64,000 bases of DNA, taken from Coprococcus comes ATCC 27758. Its GTDB lineage: Bacteria > Bacillota > Clostridia > Lachnospirales > Lachnospiraceae. The translations under genes were made by a program, and so were the position numbers. How positions within the stretch are numbered: position 1 is the stretch's first letter; each line of letters begins with the position of its first letter. The notes beneath the pieces were generated by a model. It was not told the DNA's origin. It made no database searches and saw nothing but the letters and a program-made list of their open reading frames with translations. The stretch lies in contig NZ_CP102277.1 of assembly GCF_025149785.1 (NCBI RefSeq), positions 248,001 through 312,000 of the forward strand, written 5' to 3'. This document shows, in pieces, positions 48,957 through 56,374 of this stretch.

Positions 48957-50397
48957 CTATATCACGTCCTTTCTCTATCTGCTGTTCCAGTTCAGCAATT
49001 CGGTGTTCTGTTTCAGTAATAAACTGTTTTCGCTGTTCAGCTTCTGTGCCAATTTCTGCCATTGCTGATTTTCGTTTTCCAAAAGTTCTATCTTCGTTTT
49101 CTGTTCTTCCATCTTGGAAAGCAGTTCCTCGGTATTTGGCAAAATGTTGAGCAGCCCGGATAACTCGCTGTTTAATTTTTGCAATTTCTGATTCTGTTCC
49201 TGCATAAGAGAGAGTTGGGTGTCCCGGTTCTGCATTTCCAGAATCATTTCTGCCATTAAGGTCTGCTGTTCTTCGATTTGCCCAATCATGGATTCCATTA
49301 AGGGTATAATTTCCCGGCTTTCTTCTAATGTCATTTAATCGCTCCTTCCATAATGATAATGCACCCGATACTTTCCCAAAGGTGTCCAGTATCTTTTGCA
49401 ATAACGTGTTTTGTTGTTTTATGATTTGATTTTCCGCTACTTTCCACGAACCTTTTATTTCCTGCCCGGCAAGAAACTTTTGTTCAATCTTTCTTGCGTC
49501 AGCGCCTTCATGGATGGTAGGAATCTGGAGTTTTCCCTGTTTTTCATAAGAACGGTGATCGACCTGATTCTGCAAAGGCAGATGTTCATTACATACCTTT
49601 GCCCATTCACTCCGCCATAGTTCACAGTTTTTTGGATTGTTCCATCCAGTAGCATCGGTCAGCACCCGTTTCCATTGCAAGCGGTTTCTTGCACCAATCT
49701 TCTGGATTCCGTTTTCGTCTAATACAGGGATACGGATTCCATGACGGTCAGGGTTTTTCTTATCCTGCCACCAGTTCGGATGGGATTCATCAATCACGAT
49801 ATTTCCGTTTTTATCTCTGACAAATTCCCAATCCTTGACTTCTTTCTTTCCCCAAGAATGATCCGGGTTAAAAGGGCGCATAGTCAGAAGCAGATGGACA
49901 TGAGGATTGCCATCCCCTTTGTCGTGGATACTCCAATCAGCGCACATTCCTTTATCCACAAATGTTTTTTGGATATAGTCGGCTGTATATTGAATCTGTT
50001 CTTGTCTGCTCCATTCTTTTGGAAGGGCAAATTCAAATGACCTGCCAAGTTGGGCATCCGCACTTTTTTCAATCTTCAATACCTCATTCCATAACCTCTG
50101 TTTTTGAAATGTGATTTTAAATTTTTTTATAGCAGCTTCTTTATCTTCTGACCTTTTGTATCGGACAGACTTTTGAAAGCGTTTTATATTTTCCTCTGGT
50201 ACTATCTGCCATTCAGAAGGTGCGTTTTCGCACATCATCAGACTGGTGTAGACCACTTCTTTTTTAGAAGTGTAATAACTGATACTCCCGGTTTCTTCGT
50301 TTTTCATCACATCCCCATTGAGATATGCAGAAGCGGAGATAACAGATTTTCCTTTACTTCGTCCGACTATTTTGATTGTGTAATGAAAAATCGCCAT
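48676..50397 (-). CDS. MobA/MobL-family relaxase
   Basis: This 573-aa relaxase starts at ATG 50397 behind AAAGGAGG. Catalytic features: MAIFHYTIKIVGRSKGKSVI, then SASAYLNG with the active tyrosine, NPHVHLLLTMRPF with the paired histidines, and ELWRSEWAKVCNEHLPL. It nicks oriT, remains on the 5' end and guides the strand to a coupling protein from a helper element. The C-terminal 200 residues are charged coiled coil and run through DNA that also encodes two other proteins in another frame. The longer frame to 50472 overlaps the ribosome site and is not used. Confidence 0.9.
   Translation of the reverse strand: MAIFHYTIKIVGRSKGKSVISASAYLNGDVMKNEETGSISYYTSKKEVVYTSLMMCENAPSEWQIVPEENIKRFQKSVRYKRSEDKEAAIKKFKITFQKQRLWNEVLKIEKSADAQLGRSFEFALPKEWSRQEQIQYTADYIQKTFVDKGMCADWSIHDKGDGNPHVHLLLTMRPFNPDHSWGKKEVKDWEFVRDKNGNIVIDESHPNWWQDKKNPDRHGIRIPVLDENGIQKIGARNRLQWKRVLTDATGWNNPKNCELWRSEWAKVCNEHLPLQNQVDHRSYEKQGKLQIPTIHEGADARKIEQKFLAGQEIKGSWKVAENQIIKQQNTLLQKILDTFGKVSGALSLWKERLNDIRRKPGNYTLNGIHDWANRRTADLNGRNDSGNAEPGHPTLSYAGTESEIAKIKQRVIRAAQHFAKYRGTAFQDGRTENEDRTFGKRKSAMAEIGTEAEQRKQFITETEHRIAELEQQIEKGRDIDERIQRIKERRTVGRASAPDRGDTRRTGTERPAYRGTEDAAQRISDLEREIKQREQSREYSSIKERLEAGRQSIAEREREAAKRKRHDRGISK
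48975..49334 (-). CDS. Coiled-coil protein nested in the relaxase gene
   Basis: The 119-aa protein lies entirely inside the relaxase coding region on the same strand, in a different frame. It has its own ribosome site (GGAAGGAG, 7 nt before ATG 49334). The product is a leucine- and glutamate-rich coiled coil (IIPLMESMIGQIEEQQTLMA, QNQKLQKLNSELSGLLNILP, NTEELLSKMEEQKTKIELLE). It ends 18 bp before the DUF6040-like start. The arrangement relaxase, nested coiled coil, membrane coiled coil suggests proteins of one mating-accessory complex. Confidence 0.65.
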   Translation of the reverse strand: MTLEESREIIPLMESMIGQIEEQQTLMAEMILEMQNRDTQLSLMQEQNQKLQKLNSELSGLLNILPNTEELLSKMEEQKTKIELLENENQQWQKLAQKLNSENSLLLKQNTELLNWNSR

Positions 50398-50619
50398 GTC
50401 TGGATTCCTCCTTTCTGCACATCCGGCATAGATTTCCGGCAACATTGCTTTCAATTTTAGAAAAAGCAGCATTGCCGGAACGCCCTCTGCGTAAGAGTGC
50501 CCTGCGCATAGCAGTCTGCATGGAATGCGCCCCTCTGGCGAAGAGTGCCTCCTGCGGCATGAGCAGGTCTGGCTGAAAGCCCCGCCGACGGAACGAGCCC
50601 GGCAAGCGTGAGCGCAGAC

Positions 50620-50680
50620 CGGTTGCCACTTGTGGCAAACTTATTGGGACGACCTCTGGTTGTCCATAAGTGCGCCCTTC
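50620..50680 (+). other. Origin of transfer (oriT), MOBQ-like
   Basis: GGACGACC (50647-50654) and GGTTGTCC (50658-50665) form an inverted repeat with a 3-nt loop. It is followed immediately by ATAAGTGCGCCCTT (50666-50679), which matches the nick-site core of RSF1010-type (MOBQ) origins. A second palindrome, TTGCCACTTGTGGCAA (50623-50638), lies beside it. It sits between the DUF3847-like gene and the relaxase, in a locally GC-rich stretch (50440-50720) without a convincing gene. Confidence 0.8.
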
Positions 50681-50724
50681 ATGAAAAAGCAATGAAGGGA
50701 ATGAAAAACTCATCCCCTCCGCCA

Positions 50725-51039
50725 TTACACTTCCTCCATATCGGTATTGGCTTCTTTCTGCATTGCCTTTGAGAAAAACTTCCCATTGGCTTCCTGCCTT
50801 TTCAGAAAACCAATCAGCTTTGGGATGTCTTCCTCCTCAATAGGTGCACCAAGAACGGATTCCACTGCACCGCCAATCTGACAGAGCCTATGGGTTCGTT
50901 TTTTACTTTCTTCGGCTTTCTTTCGTTTCAGAAGTTCTTTCTTCTGTGTTGCATATCTTTTCGCCTTTTCAAGGCTTTCCTGTTCCTTCTTTTCCATTTC
51001 AAGCATTCGTTCTTCATAACTTTTTGTTGATTTTGCCAT
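50725..51039 (-). CDS. Mobilization accessory protein (DUF3847-like)
   Basis: The 104-aa basic coiled-coil protein (YEERMLEMEKKEQESLEKAK, then RYATQKKELLKRKKAEESKK) ends in a compact region, CQIGGAVESVLGAPIEEEDI. This is the form of DUF3847 proteins that sit next to oriT in MobL elements and probably help the relaxase bind. AAGGGGAATG-like sequence precedes the ATG. The 51040-51179 interval contains no gene. Confidence 0.8.
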   Translation of the reverse strand: MAKSTKSYEERMLEMEKKEQESLEKAKRYATQKKELLKRKKAEESKKRTHRLCQIGGAVESVLGAPIEEEDIPKLIGFLKRQEANGKFFSKAMQKEANTDMEEV

Positions 51040-51179
51040 GATTACATTCCCCTTTCTTTTGCAAACATAAGTTCTCGGTTGCGTATCAGAAGAAGCACAT
51101 GGTATAATCTTCTTGCGTGTAGGTATATCATGGCTTCGGTCTGATAGAACCTTTGGCGGTTTCTTTGGAAGCCGCCTTT

Positions 51180-51410
51180 TTAATTTGCCGCAGTTCTTGT
51201 TACGGCTTTTACATTTCCTCTATCCCTCAAATCACGACCTTCATTCGCTTCCATAAACATTTCCAGAATATCGGTTTTAATCAGGACTTTGCGACCAACC
51301 TTTAATACTGGAAGTTTCTTCCATTCTACAAGCTGTCTTAAGGTATTTCTGCCGATTCCCGTATAATCAGCAGCTTCTTCGATGGATAATGCAATTTTTC
51401 TTTGCGTCAT
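51180..51410 (-). CDS. xis: Excisionase-type DNA-binding protein
   Basis: The 76-aa protein has a MerR/excisionase winged helix: LSIEEAADYTGIGRNTLRQL, then KLPVLKVGRKVLIKTDILEM. It would bend the element ends and direct the integrase toward excision. It is divergent from the XRE regulator, with two similar dyads in the 171-bp gap, so its transcription is probably repressed by that regulator. Confidence 0.85.
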   Translation of the reverse strand: MTQRKIALSIEEAADYTGIGRNTLRQLVEWKKLPVLKVGRKVLIKTDILEMFMEANEGRDLRDRGNVKAVTRTAAN

Positions 51411-51428
51411 ATAATCACCTCCTTATAA

Positions 51429-51529
51429 ATTGCATTATGCAATTCTTGTGATGTAAGTATATCCTTTCCAAATCTTTTTGTCAAGCGTTACGAAATATTA
51501 AAAATAATTTTTATATTGCATATTGCAAT
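51429..51529. promoter_or_regulatory. Two similar operators between xis and the XRE gene
   Basis: ATTGCATTATGCAAT (51429-51443) lies 19 bp upstream of xis, and ATTGCATATTGCAAT (51515-51529) lies at the XRE promoter. Each is a near-perfect dyad of ATTGCA. The second overlaps the -35, so the XRE protein probably represses both genes. Confidence 0.6.
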
Positions 51530-51551
51530 TTCAGAAAAACAATGCTATAAT
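51523..51551 (+). promoter_or_regulatory. Promoter of the XRE regulator gene
   Basis: TTGCAA (51523-51528), a 17-bp spacer and TATAAT (51546-51551). The -35 lies inside the dyad 51515-51529. Confidence 0.7.
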
Positions 51552-51581
51552 TCATACATACCGAAAAAGGAGGCAGTCAGC

Positions 51582-52211
51582 ATGAAAGATAAAGAACTAC
51601 GCAAGCTGATAGGCAGCAGAATAAAACAGCGCCGTCTGGAATTGAATCTGACACAGCCTTATGTCGCAGAAAAGATGGGTGTTACCGCTTCTACAATCCT
51701 GCGTTATGAGAATGGTTCGATTGACAATACGAAAAAAATGGTGCTGGAAGGTCTTTCGGAAGCACTCCATGTATCCGTGGAATGGCTCAAAGGGGAAACA
51801 GATGAATATGAAACCGACATTACGGATAAGAGAGAATTACAGATTCGTGATGCGATGGGAGATATTCTGGAACAGTTACCGCTTGCCCTTACCAAAGAAG
51901 AAGATGCTTTTTCAAAAGATTTATTACTGCTGATGTTAAAACAATATGGTCTGTTTTTGGATTCCTTCCAGTTCGCCTGCAAAAACTTCAAGGGAAATGC
52001 TGGTCAGACGGATATTGCCAAAACAATAGGGTTTGAATCGAATGATGAATATAATGAGATTATGTTCTTAAGGGAAATCACTCCTACCATCAATGCTTTT
52101 AATGAGATGGCAGACATTGTAAGGCTCTATTCCAAGAAACAAAAAACAGCAGAACAAAGGCTTGCAAATCTTTTATCAGAAGTCTTATACGAAGATTCCG
52201 AATCGGTATAG
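51582..52211 (+). CDS. XRE-family element regulator
   Basis: The 209-aa protein has an N-terminal Cro/CI HTH (residues 7-65: IGSRIKQRRLELNLTQPYVA, then VTASTILRYENGSIDNTKKM) and a helical C-terminal dimerisation or sensing region. It stands between the excisionase and integrase genes and is flanked by matching dyads, the standard place for the switch regulator of an integrative mobilizable element. The start ATG 51582 follows AAAAAGGAGG; the upstream in-frame start at 51516 would lie in the operator. Confidence 0.85.
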   Translation: MKDKELRKLIGSRIKQRRLELNLTQPYVAEKMGVTASTILRYENGSIDNTKKMVLEGLSEALHVSVEWLKGETDEYETDITDKRELQIRDAMGDILEQLPLALTKEEDAFSKDLLLLMLKQYGLFLDSFQFACKNFKGNAGQTDIAKTIGFESNDEYNEIMFLREITPTINAFNEMADIVRLYSKKQKTAEQRLANLLSEVLYEDSESV

Positions 52212-52297
52212 TAAGACAACCGGAGTTATGATATACTTACACGCACGAAGCATTTCATCAGTTCCGATTGTCTAATATCGAAAGGAGACATACGATT

Positions 52298-53593
52298 ATG
52301 GCAAAAGGATCTGTAAGAAAAAAAGGAAAGAAATGGTACTACCGCTTCTATGTAGAGGACGCAAGCGGCAATCTTGTTCAGAAAGAATGCGTTGGAACAG
52401 AAAGCAAAAGTGGAACTGAAAAGCTGCTCCGTCAGGCAATGGATGATTATGAGAAAAAGAAATTTGTTGCCAAAGCGGAAAATCTCACAGTCGGACAACT
52501 TCTGGATGTGTGGGCAGAGGAGGAATTAAAAACAGGTACGCTCAGCAATGGTACGGTGGAGAATTACCTCGGAACAATCCGAAATATTAAGAAACACCCA
52601 TTGGCAGAACGGAAACTGAAAAATGTAACCTCTGAACATTTGCAATCCTTCTTCGATTTGCTTTCCTTCGGGGGAGTTCATCCCGATGGAAAAGAGAGAA
52701 AGGGGTATAGCAAAGATTACATCCATTCTTTTTCCGCAGTCATGCAGCAGTCCTTCCGTTTTGCAGTATTTCCAAAGCAGTATATTACGTTCAATCCCAT
52801 GCAGTATATTAAACTGCGGTATCAGACGGACGAAGTTGATTTGTTTTCGGATGAGGACATGGACGGAAATATCCAACCAATTTCACGAGAAGATTATGAA
52901 AGACTGCTTGCGTATCTTCAAAAAAAGAACCCAGCCGCAATACTTCCAATCCAGATAGCCTATTATGCCGGACTCCGTATTGGAGAAGCCTGCGGTTTGG
53001 CATGGCAGGACGTAAATCTGGAAGAACAATGCCTTACCATAAGACGCAGCATCCGATATGATGGTTCAAAGCGCAAATATATCATCGGACCAACCAAGCG
53101 GAAAAAAGTGAGGATTGTTGATTTTGGAGATACGCTGGTAGAGATTTTCCGTAATACCCGGAAAGAGCAGTTAAAAAATCGAATGCAGTACGGAGAACTT
53201 TATCACACGAACTACTACAAAGAGGTCAAAGAGAAAAACAGAGTGTACTACGAATATTATTGCTTAGACAGAACAGAGGAAGTCCCGGCAGATTATAAAG
53301 AAATTTCTTTCGTCTGTTTAAGACCGGATGGTTGTCTGGAACTTCCAACTACTTTGGGAACTGTTTGCAGAAAGGTGGCAAAAACATTAGAGGGATTTGA
53401 AGGCTTTCATTTCCACCAGTTACGTCACACCTATACAAGCAACCTTTTAGCAAATGGAGCAGCCCCAAAAGATGTGCAGGAATTGTTAGGACACTCAGAT
53501 GTCAGTACCACAATGAATGTCTATGCTCACTCCACAAGAGATGCTAAACGAAAATCGGTTAGGCTTCTTGATAAAGTGGTAGGCAATGATTAA
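52298..53593 (+). CDS. int: Tyrosine recombinase (integrase)
   Basis: The 431-aa protein is a Tn916/phage-type integrase. It has an N-terminal arm-binding domain (VRKKGKKWYYRFYVEDASGN), a SAM-like core-binding domain (about residues 65-175) and a catalytic domain with Arg in AGLRIGEACGLAW, FHFHQLRHTYTSNLLANG (HxxR) and GHSDVSTTMNVYAHS (His and nucleophile Tyr). It integrates and, with the excisionase, excises the element. The start ATG 52298 follows AAAGGAG. End repeats lie directly after the stop, as expected for an element whose integrase gene is at the right end. Confidence 0.92.
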   Translation: MAKGSVRKKGKKWYYRFYVEDASGNLVQKECVGTESKSGTEKLLRQAMDDYEKKKFVAKAENLTVGQLLDVWAEEELKTGTLSNGTVENYLGTIRNIKKHPLAERKLKNVTSEHLQSFFDLLSFGGVHPDGKERKGYSKDYIHSFSAVMQQSFRFAVFPKQYITFNPMQYIKLRYQTDEVDLFSDEDMDGNIQPISREDYERLLAYLQKKNPAAILPIQIAYYAGLRIGEACGLAWQDVNLEEQCLTIRRSIRYDGSKRKYIIGPTKRKKVRIVDFGDTLVEIFRNTRKEQLKNRMQYGELYHTNYYKEVKEKNRVYYEYYCLDRTEEVPADYKEISFVCLRPDGCLELPTTLGTVCRKVAKTLEGFEGFHFHQLRHTYTSNLLANGAAPKDVQELLGHSDVSTTMNVYAHSTRDAKRKSVRLLDKVVGND

Positions 53594-53598
53594 AGAAA

Positions 53599-53647
53599 TT
53601 CCCTTATTTCCCTTGTAATTATCTCATAAGGGCAAAAATAAGGGAAA
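53599..53647. repeat. Right end-like repeat after the integrase gene
   Basis: TTCCCTTATTT (53599-53609) is complementary to AAATAAGGGAA (53636-53646). AAAAATAAGGGAAA (53634-53647) is identical to 40096-40109. It is a probable attachment-site arm region. Confidence 0.5.
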
Positions 53648-53776
53648 CTACATATCATTTCACTAATGGACAGGCGGGAAAGCCTATAAAATGGGGAAAG
53701 TTAGAGGAATAATTATATAAATTCCAGTTTGGAGAATTGAAAAAAACGGAATTTACCTATTAAGACATATAAACTG

Positions 53777-53832
53777 TTGACAATAAAGCTCCTATATAGT
53801 ATGTTTTTAATAAACTACTATATAGGAGCTTT
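53777..53832 (+). promoter_or_regulatory. Promoter and 17-bp inverted-repeat operator of the MarR operon
   Basis: TTGACA (53777-53782), a 17-bp spacer and TATGTT (53800-53805). AAAGCTCCTATATAGTA (53785-53801) is perfectly complementary to TACTATATAGGAGCTTT (53816-53832) with a 14-nt gap. The left arm fills the promoter spacer and the right arm contains the ribosome site AGGAG. The repeat can act as a MarR operator in DNA and as an initiation-blocking hairpin in RNA. Confidence 0.7.
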
Positions 53833-53835
53833 TGT

Positions 53836-54273
53836 ATGGAAATGAATGGAGGATTTCTTGTCACCAAAATAAAACAGCTTGGAGACCGGATTTTCGAGAA
53901 GATTCTCAGTGAAAAGAATATTGATGCGTTTAATGGAGCCCAGGGGCGTATTCTTTATGTGCTGTGGCAGGAGGATGGTATCTCAATCAGGTCACTCTCG
54001 ACTAAATGCGGATTAGCGATAACATCTCTTACTACGATGCTGGAAAGAATGGAAAATCAAGGGCTGATAAGCCGTGTTCAGTCTGAAACGGACAAAAGGA
54101 AAACACTCCTGTTTCTGACTGAGAAAGCACATGCCTTAAAGGGCGAGTACGATTCTGTATCTGATGAGATGGGCAGTATTTACTACAAAGGTTTTTCAGA
54201 GGAAGAAATTACCCGGTTTGAGGAATGCCTCGACCGCATCAGAAAGAATCTTGAGGAGTGGCAGAAGTCATGA
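53836..54273 (+). CDS. MarR-family regulator of a radical SAM pair
   Basis: The 145-aa protein is a MarR winged helix (INDAFNGAQGRILYVLWQED-like start, then SLSTKCGLAITSLTTMLERM and the wing SRVQSETDKRKTLLFLTEKA). It controls an operon with two radical SAM genes; its stop overlaps the next start (ATGA). I recall this three-gene set from mobile regions of Clostridia as the radical SAM mobile pair system, whose function is not known. The 34-bp span of its operator is unusually perfect. Confidence 0.85.
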   Translation: MEMNGGFLVTKIKQLGDRIFEKILSEKNIDAFNGAQGRILYVLWQEDGISIRSLSTKCGLAITSLTTMLERMENQGLISRVQSETDKRKTLLFLTEKAHALKGEYDSVSDEMGSIYYKGFSEEEITRFEECLDRIRKNLEEWQKS

Positions 54274-54641
54274 GTATTTGTATCAAAGATCAGATTCAGA
54301 ACATGAATATTGTCATTGGCTGCACAGTGGGGGGTGCATATTGCTATGCCCGCAACAACGTGAAACGCTGGCATATGATTGATGACTTCGCTGCCCCTGA
54401 ATTCTTTCCGGGTAAGCTCAAGATGATGGAAAAGAAACGTCCGCAGAACTTTCTTCTTACCGGCATGAGCGATCTTTCCGGATGGAAGCCGGAATGGGCA
54501 TGGTCTCTGACGGACCAGGCACATAAGATCGGCATTCCGGTGTTTATGAAAGAAGACCTTGTCCCTATCATAGGGGATGAAAATATGATTCAGGAAATGC
54601 CGGAAGAATTTAATAAAATGTTAGAGGTACAGAAATCATGA
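54270..54641 (+). CDS. Radical SAM mobile pair protein A, shortened and missing a cluster Cys
   Basis: The 124-aa protein (ATG 54270) begins like a DUF5131/Gp37-type radical SAM enzyme: MNIVIGCTVGGAYCYARNNV, then FFPGKLKMMEKKRPQNFLLT and GMSDLSGWKPEW. The cluster motif should be CxxxCxxC, but here it reads C-T-V-G-G-A-Y-C: the middle Cys is Gly (TGT to GGT). After KPEW the text jumps in frame to the family's C-terminal segment (KIGIPVFMKEDLVPIIGDEN). About half the expected barrel is absent. It probably cannot hold a 4Fe-4S cluster. Its stop overlaps the next start (ATGA). Confidence 0.65.
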   Translation: MSICIKDQIQNMNIVIGCTVGGAYCYARNNVKRWHMIDDFAAPEFFPGKLKMMEKKRPQNFLLTGMSDLSGWKPEWAWSLTDQAHKIGIPVFMKEDLVPIIGDENMIQEMPEEFNKMLEVQKS

Positions 54642-55546
54642 CAGAAGTAATAAATGGAATCCTCATTCGTGAGGTGGAAACAAAGAACATCATGACTAAG
54701 TCTAGTCTGCCGGTAGGCGGTTACTCGGTCAATCCCTATGTGGGCTGTACACATGCCTGCAAGTATTGCTATGCTTCTTTTATGAAGCGCTTTACCGGGC
54801 ACAAGGAGGAATGGGGCACTTTCCTTGATGTGAAGCATTGGCCGGAAATTAAAAATCCGAAGAAATATGCCGGACAGCGGGTGGTCATCGGTTCTGTGAC
54901 AGATGGCTACAATCCACAGGAGGAGCAATTCGGGAATACCAGAAAACTTTTGGAGCAGCTGATCGGCAGCGACGCAGATATTCTGATCTGCACAAAGTCG
55001 GATCTTGTGGTACGGGATATTGATCTGCTGAAGAAGCTTGGACGTGTAACCGTTTCATGGTCGATCAACACATTAGATGAAAATTTCAAGAACGATATGG
55101 ACTCTGCTTCGAGCATTGAGCACCGTATCGCTGCTATGAAGCAGGTATATGAGGCAGGTATCCGTACAGTCTGTTTCGTATCCCCGGTATTCCCCGGTAT
55201 CACGGATTTTGAAGCAATCTTTGAGCGGGTAAAGGATCAGTGCGATCTGTTCTGGCTCGAAAATCTCAATCTTCGAGGCGGTTTCAAAAAGACAATTATG
55301 GATTATATCGCCGGAAAATATCCTGATCTTGTACCACTTTACGACGAGATCTATAACAAGCATAACCGCAGCTACTTTGAAGCACTTGAAGTAAAAGCTG
55401 AGAAAATGGCTAAGAAGTATGATTGTGCCTTTGTGGATAATGAAATGCCTTATGGCAGAGTCCCGCAGGGGCATCCGGTGATCGTAGATTATTTCTATCA
55501 TGAGGAAATCCGTGGGACAGAGAATACCGGAAAAAGAAATCGCTAA
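54638..55546 (+). CDS. Radical SAM mobile pair protein B (SPL-like)
   Basis: The 302-aa enzyme has an intact radical SAM motif CTHACKYC (residues 36-43) after YSVNPYVG. Typical barrel elements follow (VVIGSVTDGYNPQEEQFGNT, then DADILICTKSDLVVRDIDLL and VTVSWSINTLDENFKNDMDS). It resembles the spore-photoproduct-lyase-like group. In the mobile pair it acts with protein A, which is damaged here, so its present activity alone is uncertain. It is followed by a terminator at 55641. Confidence 0.82.
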   Translation: MTEVINGILIREVETKNIMTKSSLPVGGYSVNPYVGCTHACKYCYASFMKRFTGHKEEWGTFLDVKHWPEIKNPKKYAGQRVVIGSVTDGYNPQEEQFGNTRKLLEQLIGSDADILICTKSDLVVRDIDLLKKLGRVTVSWSINTLDENFKNDMDSASSIEHRIAAMKQVYEAGIRTVCFVSPVFPGITDFEAIFERVKDQCDLFWLENLNLRGGFKKTIMDYIAGKYPDLVPLYDEIYNKHNRSYFEALEVKAEKMAKKYDCAFVDNEMPYGRVPQGHPVIVDYFYHEEIRGTENTGKRNR

Positions 55547-55640
55547 CTTCAAGTTTGTATATTTCATCAAAAGTTGCATATTTAAATAAACAAGGGGAGA
55601 TGATAAAAGGAAAGCTCATGAATATTGGTTCAGTCACTAT

Positions 55641-55671
55641 GGTGTCAGGAGAAATCCTGGCATCTTTTTTT
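55641..55671 (+). terminator. Terminator of the radical SAM operon
   Basis: GGTGTCAGGA (55641-55650) pairs with TCCTGGCATC (55655-55664), with two G-U pairs, followed by seven T. Confidence 0.7.
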
Positions 55672-55716
55672 ATGTCTTTTTGCACTTCAAAAAATAATTT
55701 CAAAAAATTTCTAAAA

Positions 55717-55860
55717 TCATGTCCGATTTTGTCTCTCCCAATACAGAGTATATGCAACTTTTTCTTTTCGTTCTTCGGCGAGTTTTTCTTTGAGATTTTC
55801 TTCACGCTTATCGTCGAATACAACGGCTGCATTATTCAAAAATTCTTTCTTTCATACTGA
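55717..55860 (-). pseudogene. Small gene fragment, minus strand
   Basis: On the minus strand one frame reads EFLNNAAVVFDDKREENLKE, then KLAEERKEKVAYTLYWERQN and RT before TGA. The composition is strongly protein-like but there is no proper start codon, and the first codons are out of phase with the nearest ATG. I do not recognise the parent gene. Confidence 0.35.
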
Positions 55861-55924
55861 TTTTAGTATATCAGATTCATTATAATCTGTCCGAAAAAGT
55901 GTCTAAATTTATGAGACCATTATA

Positions 55925-56174
55925 GGAGAGTAAAGATAAAAAAAGGTGGTTTATTAGTCTGATAATCGGTATAATAATGATTACAGGGGTTGTTTTGGAT
56001 ATTTGCAATATGAGCGTGACATAGATGTGTATGGTTGAGGGCGAAGATAATCCAGAGCTTATTGAAAAAATACTTGTCATGCATGGAAAGCAACAGCAAA
56101 AACAACAGGAAGATCTGGATGATGCAGCAGATGCAGAAGGATGGATTGATGTTTGCAAAGAAACTGATGCTTAG
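55925..56174 (+). pseudogene. Decayed membrane-anchored protein fragment
   Basis: A frame with one internal TAG (56022-56024) reads KDKKRWFISLIIGIIMITGV, then VLDICNMSVT, stop, then MCMVEGEDNPELIEKILVMH and QEDLDDAADAEGWIDVCKET before TAG 56172-56174. GGAGAG precedes it but no start codon is in place. GEDNPELIE echoes GEDNSELIE of the fragment at 22662. It is a dead remnant or a pair of tiny peptides. The 56175-56374 stretch has nothing further apart from a TTGACA near 56278. Confidence 0.3.
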
Positions 56175-56374
56175 CACAGGAAAATAATGGAGAAGCTGCA
56201 GGAAAATGAAAAAATCGAAAATACAATTCAAAATTATTTTTTGGAGTGGAGCAGGTATGATAGAAATAAGAAAATATTTGACATAGTTATCCTGCTCTCG
56301 GCATCATAAATATGGATACAAAATCAAGTGTACAGAATTTGTGTGGATATACGCATGAAATTTCAGGAGGAACA

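Noticed and set aside
50354-50725. 123-codon minus-strand frame over the oriT region
   Set aside because: Arg/Ser-rich translation of a GC-rich structured region; it overlaps the relaxase start and the oriT hairpins, so chance coding is likelier.
55410-55832. 140-codon minus-strand frame after the radical SAM operon
   Set aside because: It overlaps the enzyme's 3' end and its terminator; only a different frame in 55717-55860 looks protein-like.
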